This document shows, one piece after another, positions 6,608 to 9,770 of a stretch of DNA of 9,770 bases. The DNA lies in the NCBI GenBank assembly GCA_022565415.1, contig JAIUMT010000108.1:1-9770 (forward strand), in the 5' to 3' direction. The position numbers and the translations under genes are program-made. The DNA comes from Balneolales bacterium. Its GTDB lineage: Bacteria > Bacteroidota > Rhodothermia > Balneolales > HLUCCA01. Each line of letters starts with the position of its first letter. Within the stretch, counting starts at the first letter, position 1. The notes under the pieces are model-generated. The model did no database searches. It worked only from the letters and a program-made list of their open reading frames with translations, and was not told the origin of the DNA.

Positions 6608-8404
6608 ATGAATTTAATTCGCAATTTTTGCATCATCGCCCATATTGACCACGGTAAATCTACCCTCGCCGACAGACTCTTAGAGCGCACTGGCACCATT
6701 ACTGAACGCGAAATGCAGAATCAGGTGCTCGACGACATGGACCTTGAACGCGAACGCGGAATCACGATTAAAAGTCATGCTATTCGCATGAAGTACACCT
6801 CCCGCGATAATCAACAGTATGCATTTAATCTGATTGATACACCGGGTCACGTCGATTTTGCCTATGAGGTTTCCCGGGCGTTGAAAGCTTGCGAGGGTGC
6901 TATCTTGGTGGTCGATGCGTCTCAAGGCGTTGAAGCCCAGACCATTTCGAATTTGTATCAGGCTATCGACCAGGGACTTGAAATCATTCCCGTTCTCAAT
7001 AAAATCGATTTACCCGGCGCCGAGCCTGAAATTATTGCTCAGCAAATTATCGACCTGATTGGATGTAAACGCGAAGATATTCTGGCAGTTTCGGGTAAAA
7101 CCGGAGAAGGTGTCGAAGACTTGCTCGAGGAAATCATCACCAAAGTGCCACCTCCGATAGGAAATCCAGATGCCCCGCTTCGTGCATTAATTTTTGACTC
7201 CGTTTTCAACACCTACCGCGGCTCTGTAGTGTATGTCCGAATTCTGGATGGCACGCTCAAAAAAGGCGAGAAAATTCGCTTTATTGCAGCAGACAGAACG
7301 TATGATGCCGATGAAATCGGGTACTTGGGCATGAAAAACGAGCACCGCATTTCTATCAGCGCCGTTGAAGTTGGGTACATAATCGGTAGTGTGAAAACCC
7401 TCGAAGATACCAAAGTGGGCGATACCGTAACCAGTGTTGCGAATCCGACGAAAGAACCCATTCCCGGATTCAAAATCGTGAAGCCGATGGTTTTCAGTGG
7501 ACTTTATCCCACAAATAGCGAAGACTTTGAAAACCTTCGGGCTGCGCTCGAGAAGCTACAGTTAAACGATGCCTCACTTCAGTTTACCCCAGAGACATCG
7601 GTTGCACTCGGATTTGGATTCCGCGCCGGATTCCTCGGAATGTTGCACATGGAAATCATCCAGGAGCGACTCGACAGAGAGTTCGATATGGACATCATTA
7701 CCACCGTTCCGAACGTAGAATATGAAGTAATTCGCGAAGATGGAGTTCGTATTATAGTCGATAATCCGAGTGATATGCCACCCGTGGGCAAGATTGAGTC
7801 CATTTTTGAACCGTATATCCGCGCGCAGATTATTGCTCCGGCTGAGTATATAGGTCCGATTATGAGATTGTGCCAGGAACGTCGCGGATTGTTCAAGAAC
7901 ACGACTTATTTGGATACCAGCAGGGTAGATATTACCTACGAATTGCCCATGGCCGAAATAGTTTTTGATTTTTATGATAAGCTGAAGAGCAATACGCGCG
8001 GTTATGCATCGTTGGATTATGAGTTCATCGGAATTCGCGAAGGCCACATGGTGCGTCTCGATATTCTGTTGAACGGCGAACCTGTTGATGCGCTGTCTAG
8101 TATCGTTCACCGTGATAAAGCCTACGAATGGGGCAAACGACTCTGTGCCAAGTTGAAAGAATTAATCCCACGACAGATGTACGAGGTTATTATTCAGGCA
8201 GCAATCGGTACAAAAGTTATATCACGCGATACCATTCGTGCGTTACGTAAAGACGTACTTGCCAAATGTTATGGCGGCGATATTTCCCGAAAGAGAAAGT
8301 TGCTCGAAAAACAGAAAGAAGGTAAGAAACGGATGAAACAGGTCGGCTCGGTTGAAATCCCGCAGGAAGCATTCTTGGCGGTACTATCAATGGATAATTC
8401 ATAA
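6608..8404 (+). CDS. lepA: Elongation factor 4 (ribosomal back-translocating GTPase LepA)
   Basis: Translational GTPase that acts on ribosomes, known for back-translocation and for effects on initiation and ribosome assembly; cytosolic or membrane-associated. From the ATG at 6608 it has 598 residues, the standard length. GTPase motifs: AHIDHGKST at 11-19, GITI at 51-54, DTPGH at 77-81 (catalytic His81), NKID at 131-134 and SGKTG at 162-166. Later family blocks include FGFRAGFLGMLHMEI and, near the end, the LepA-specific C-terminal region with AKCYGGDISRKRKLL and GSVEIPQEAFLAVL. The longer open frame to 6524 adds 28 residues not found in the family, so I reject that start. The stop is 4 bases before the next ATG, so the two genes form an operon with lepB following. 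Confidence 0.98.
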   Translation: MNLIRNFCIIAHIDHGKSTLADRLLERTGTITEREMQNQVLDDMDLERERGITIKSHAIRMKYTSRDNQQYAFNLIDTPGHVDFAYEVSRALKACEGAILVVDASQGVEAQTISNLYQAIDQGLEIIPVLNKIDLPGAEPEIIAQQIIDLIGCKREDILAVSGKTGEGVEDLLEEIITKVPPPIGNPDAPLRALIFDSVFNTYRGSVVYVRILDGTLKKGEKIRFIAADRTYDADEIGYLGMKNEHRISISAVEVGYIIGSVKTLEDTKVGDTVTSVANPTKEPIPGFKIVKPMVFSGLYPTNSEDFENLRAALEKLQLNDASLQFTPETSVALGFGFRAGFLGMLHMEIIQERLDREFDMDIITTVPNVEYEVIREDGVRIIVDNPSDMPPVGKIESIFEPYIRAQIIAPAEYIGPIMRLCQERRGLFKNTTYLDTSRVDITYELPMAEIVFDFYDKLKSNTRGYASLDYEFIGIREGHMVRLDILLNGEPVDALSSIVHRDKAYEWGKRLCAKLKELIPRQMYEVIIQAAIGTKVISRDTIRALRKDVLAKCYGGDISRKRKLLEKQKEGKKRMKQVGSVEIPQEAFLAVLSMDNS

Positions 8405-8408
8405 TAAA

Positions 8409-9014
8409 ATGATGACAATTCTTCGCTTAAGCCTACTCGCTGTAATTTTGGTTCTCGGAACTGCGGTTGGTCACGCCCAACAATTTCCTGCTTTTGCAGA
8501 ACCAGATATTGAGAAGGTATCGAACGCCGATAAGGCTGCATTTGAACGCCGATTTCAGAACATGATAATGACGGGGGCAGGTTTTCAGGGCAACGCGGTA
8601 ATCGATCAGTTGCCCACTTCTGAAATCCGCTCGCGATTGCAAGCCGCATTTGGCGACCCTACTGTCCGCCTGGATGACTTTATCGGGGATGCAAATGTGC
8701 GTCCGGGTAATGCGGTTCAGTTTGAGTACTGGTTTATCGTGAATGACTCTATTCCGATGATTGTGCTCGATATCGACGGACCATTCACTACCGGACTTGT
8801 TTACGCCGGTGGGGTTAGTTTTATCGATATGATGCCGGAAATTAAGCGTACATTGTCGCGTAAGCTTATGGGAGTTAATCGTCTGGCTGATTTTACGGAT
8901 GTGTTTTACTCTCCTGAGCGCGAGAAATGGTTTCGTGTTGAGTATAAAGATGGCGCGTATAAATCGGATGAAATTAGCCGTCCTGCGCGATTTAACCGTT
9001 TACAATTAAATTGA
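8409..9014 (+). CDS. Secreted protein of unknown function between lepA and lepB
   Basis: I do not recognise this 201-residue protein. It starts ATGATG at 8409, 4 bases after the lepA stop. A classical Sec signal peptide is clear: Arg6, a hydrophobic core from about 9 to 20 and a GHA-QQ cleavage site after Ala23, with no lipobox cysteine. The mature part (about 178 residues) has no further membrane segment. It contains an alternating-hydrophobic stretch around 112-135 (FEYWFIVN..., MIVLDIDG) that reads like beta strands, followed by an amphipathic helix-like segment. It should be exported to the periplasm or beyond. The frame is open upstream into lepA but that part is only overlap. Its place, immediately before signal peptidase I and in the same transcript, suggests co-expression, not necessarily a shared function. 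Confidence 0.85.
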   Translation: MMTILRLSLLAVILVLGTAVGHAQQFPAFAEPDIEKVSNADKAAFERRFQNMIMTGAGFQGNAVIDQLPTSEIRSRLQAAFGDPTVRLDDFIGDANVRPGNAVQFEYWFIVNDSIPMIVLDIDGPFTTGLVYAGGVSFIDMMPEIKRTLSRKLMGVNRLADFTDVFYSPEREKWFRVEYKDGAYKSDEISRPARFNRLQLN

Positions 9015-9017
9015 TTT

Positions 9018-9021
9018 GAGG
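9018..9021 (+). promoter_or_regulatory. Ribosome binding site that selects a TTG start for lepB
   Basis: GAGG lies 6 bases before TTG at 9028. An in-frame TAG lies two codons upstream (9022-9024) and the next in-frame ATG is only at codon 61, inside the active-site motif, so this site decides the start. Confidence 0.65.
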
Positions 9022-9027
9022 TAGTTC

Positions 9028-9770
9028 TTGGGTAGTTCAAACAGTTCGAAGGGCAGGTCACGCCGCAAAAATCGAAATAATCCCGATAATGTTGCCAAGG
9101 CTAAGGAATGGGCAAAGAGTTGGCTTGATGCGGCTCTTTGGGCAGCGATTGCCGCAATTATTATCCGCACGTTTTTCTTTGAAGCTTACAGAATTCCGAC
9201 TCCGTCGATGGAGCAAAGTCTGTTAACTGGCGATTTCCTGATTGTCTCGAAGATGAATTACGGCCCGAGAACTCCAATGACTTTAGGCATCCCATTTACC
9301 AGCATTCACATGCAGGGAGTAACGTTGCCGTGGTTCCGAATCCCCGGATTTCAGAACATCAAACGAAATGATATCGTCGTTTTTAACTATCCGGTCGACG
9401 CCAAAGCCATTTCTCAAAAAACGAACTACATTAAGCGAGCTGTGGCGATTCCCGGCGACGAATTGGCCATTTACGACAAAGTTTTGCATATCAATGGCGA
9501 GCCGGCAGAGGTTTTTGAAACGTACGAGCAGTTGTACACGGTTACGATGCGGGAAAGTCTTCGATTGAGCGATTCTCGTGTCCGTCTGGTGGGGGGGAGT
9601 TTGCTTGGGAGTGAGGCTCCGGGGACGTATGTGGTGAATATGACAGAATCTGTTGCTGAGGAAATCCTGTCCTGGAACGAGGTGGAGGCTATTACTCCGC
9701 GAATGCGACCATCATCAGCGAACGATTATGTTCAGCATAATTTTTCATTTCGTCGCGGAATGAGTGGGAA
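9028..9770 (+). CDS. lepB: Signal peptidase I, 3' end cut by the window
   Basis: Type I signal peptidase, a membrane-anchored serine/lysine protease that cleaves Sec and Tat signal peptides on the outer face of the inner membrane. 247 codons are visible and the frame is still open. A basic, Asn/Ser-rich N-terminus (1-31) precedes one membrane anchor at about 36-52. The catalytic serine block IPTPSMEQSL has Ser60. The lysine block TNYIKRAVAIPGD (132-144) has Lys136. Between them is a longer spacer than in Gram-positive enzymes, and after GD a further 100 residues are seen without the final GDN..SxDSR box, which must lie beyond the window. The start is TTG at 9028 with GAGG upstream, 13 bases after the previous stop. 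Identification is firm; the start is probable. Confidence 0.95.
   Translation, partial: MGSSNSSKGRSRRKNRNNPDNVAKAKEWAKSWLDAALWAAIAAIIIRTFFFEAYRIPTPSMEQSLLTGDFLIVSKMNYGPRTPMTLGIPFTSIHMQGVTLPWFRIPGFQNIKRNDIVVFNYPVDAKAISQKTNYIKRAVAIPGDELAIYDKVLHINGEPAEVFETYEQLYTVTMRESLRLSDSRVRLVGGSLLGSEAPGTYVVNMTESVAEEILSWNEVEAITPRMRPSSANDYVQHNFSFRRGMSG

Noticed and set aside
7574..8110. 178-codon antisense ORF within lepA
   Set aside because: Shadow of the strongly conserved lepA coding sequence; no recognisable protein features.

Overview
This window looks like ordinary chromosomal DNA from a bacterium of the Bacteroidota/Balneolota/Rhodothermota (FCB) kind. That placement is an inference from gene order and protein style: hisG-hisD-hisC-hisB in enteric-like order, a HisB carrying an extra N-terminal domain, a long-form HisG, and a large signal peptidase I. 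There are no rRNA or tRNA genes, CRISPR arrays or insertion sequences.

Left half (1-4407, minus strand): a histidine biosynthesis operon, read right to left as hisL (leader peptide), hisG, hisD, hisC, hisB, continuing toward or past the left edge. The genes are 2 to 11 bases apart or overlap by 4 bases. The most striking element is a 32-codon leader ORF with 10 histidine codons (4309-4407), followed by a bulged hairpin with a U-rich tail and by competing pairings. This is the layout of a classical ribosome-mediated his attenuator. HisB has a 105-residue N-terminal domain that looks like a shrunken histidinol-phosphate phosphatase (HAD) domain without its catalytic aspartates. Histidinol-phosphate phosphatase is therefore probably supplied by another gene.

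Middle (4408-6607): a divergently transcribed sodium/dicarboxylate-type DASS (SLC13) transporter with a strong Shine-Dalgarno sequence. It is followed by a 518-base stretch holding a strong hairpin whose U-tract points to the minus strand, a second hairpin, and an unrecognised 74-codon minus-strand ORF ending just upstream of those hairpins.

Right half (6608-9770, plus strand): a tight cluster of lepA (ribosomal elongation factor 4), a short secreted protein of unknown function, and lepB (signal peptidase I, cut by the window end). lepA-lepB linkage is known from Escherichia coli; here a signal-peptide-bearing gene sits between them. lepB appears to start at TTG with a GAGG ribosome binding site.

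I see no wholly new system. The points most worth a second look are the his attenuator, the degenerate HisB domain, the in-frame tail after the hisB stop, the minus-strand ORF with its terminator, and the secreted protein between lepA and lepB.
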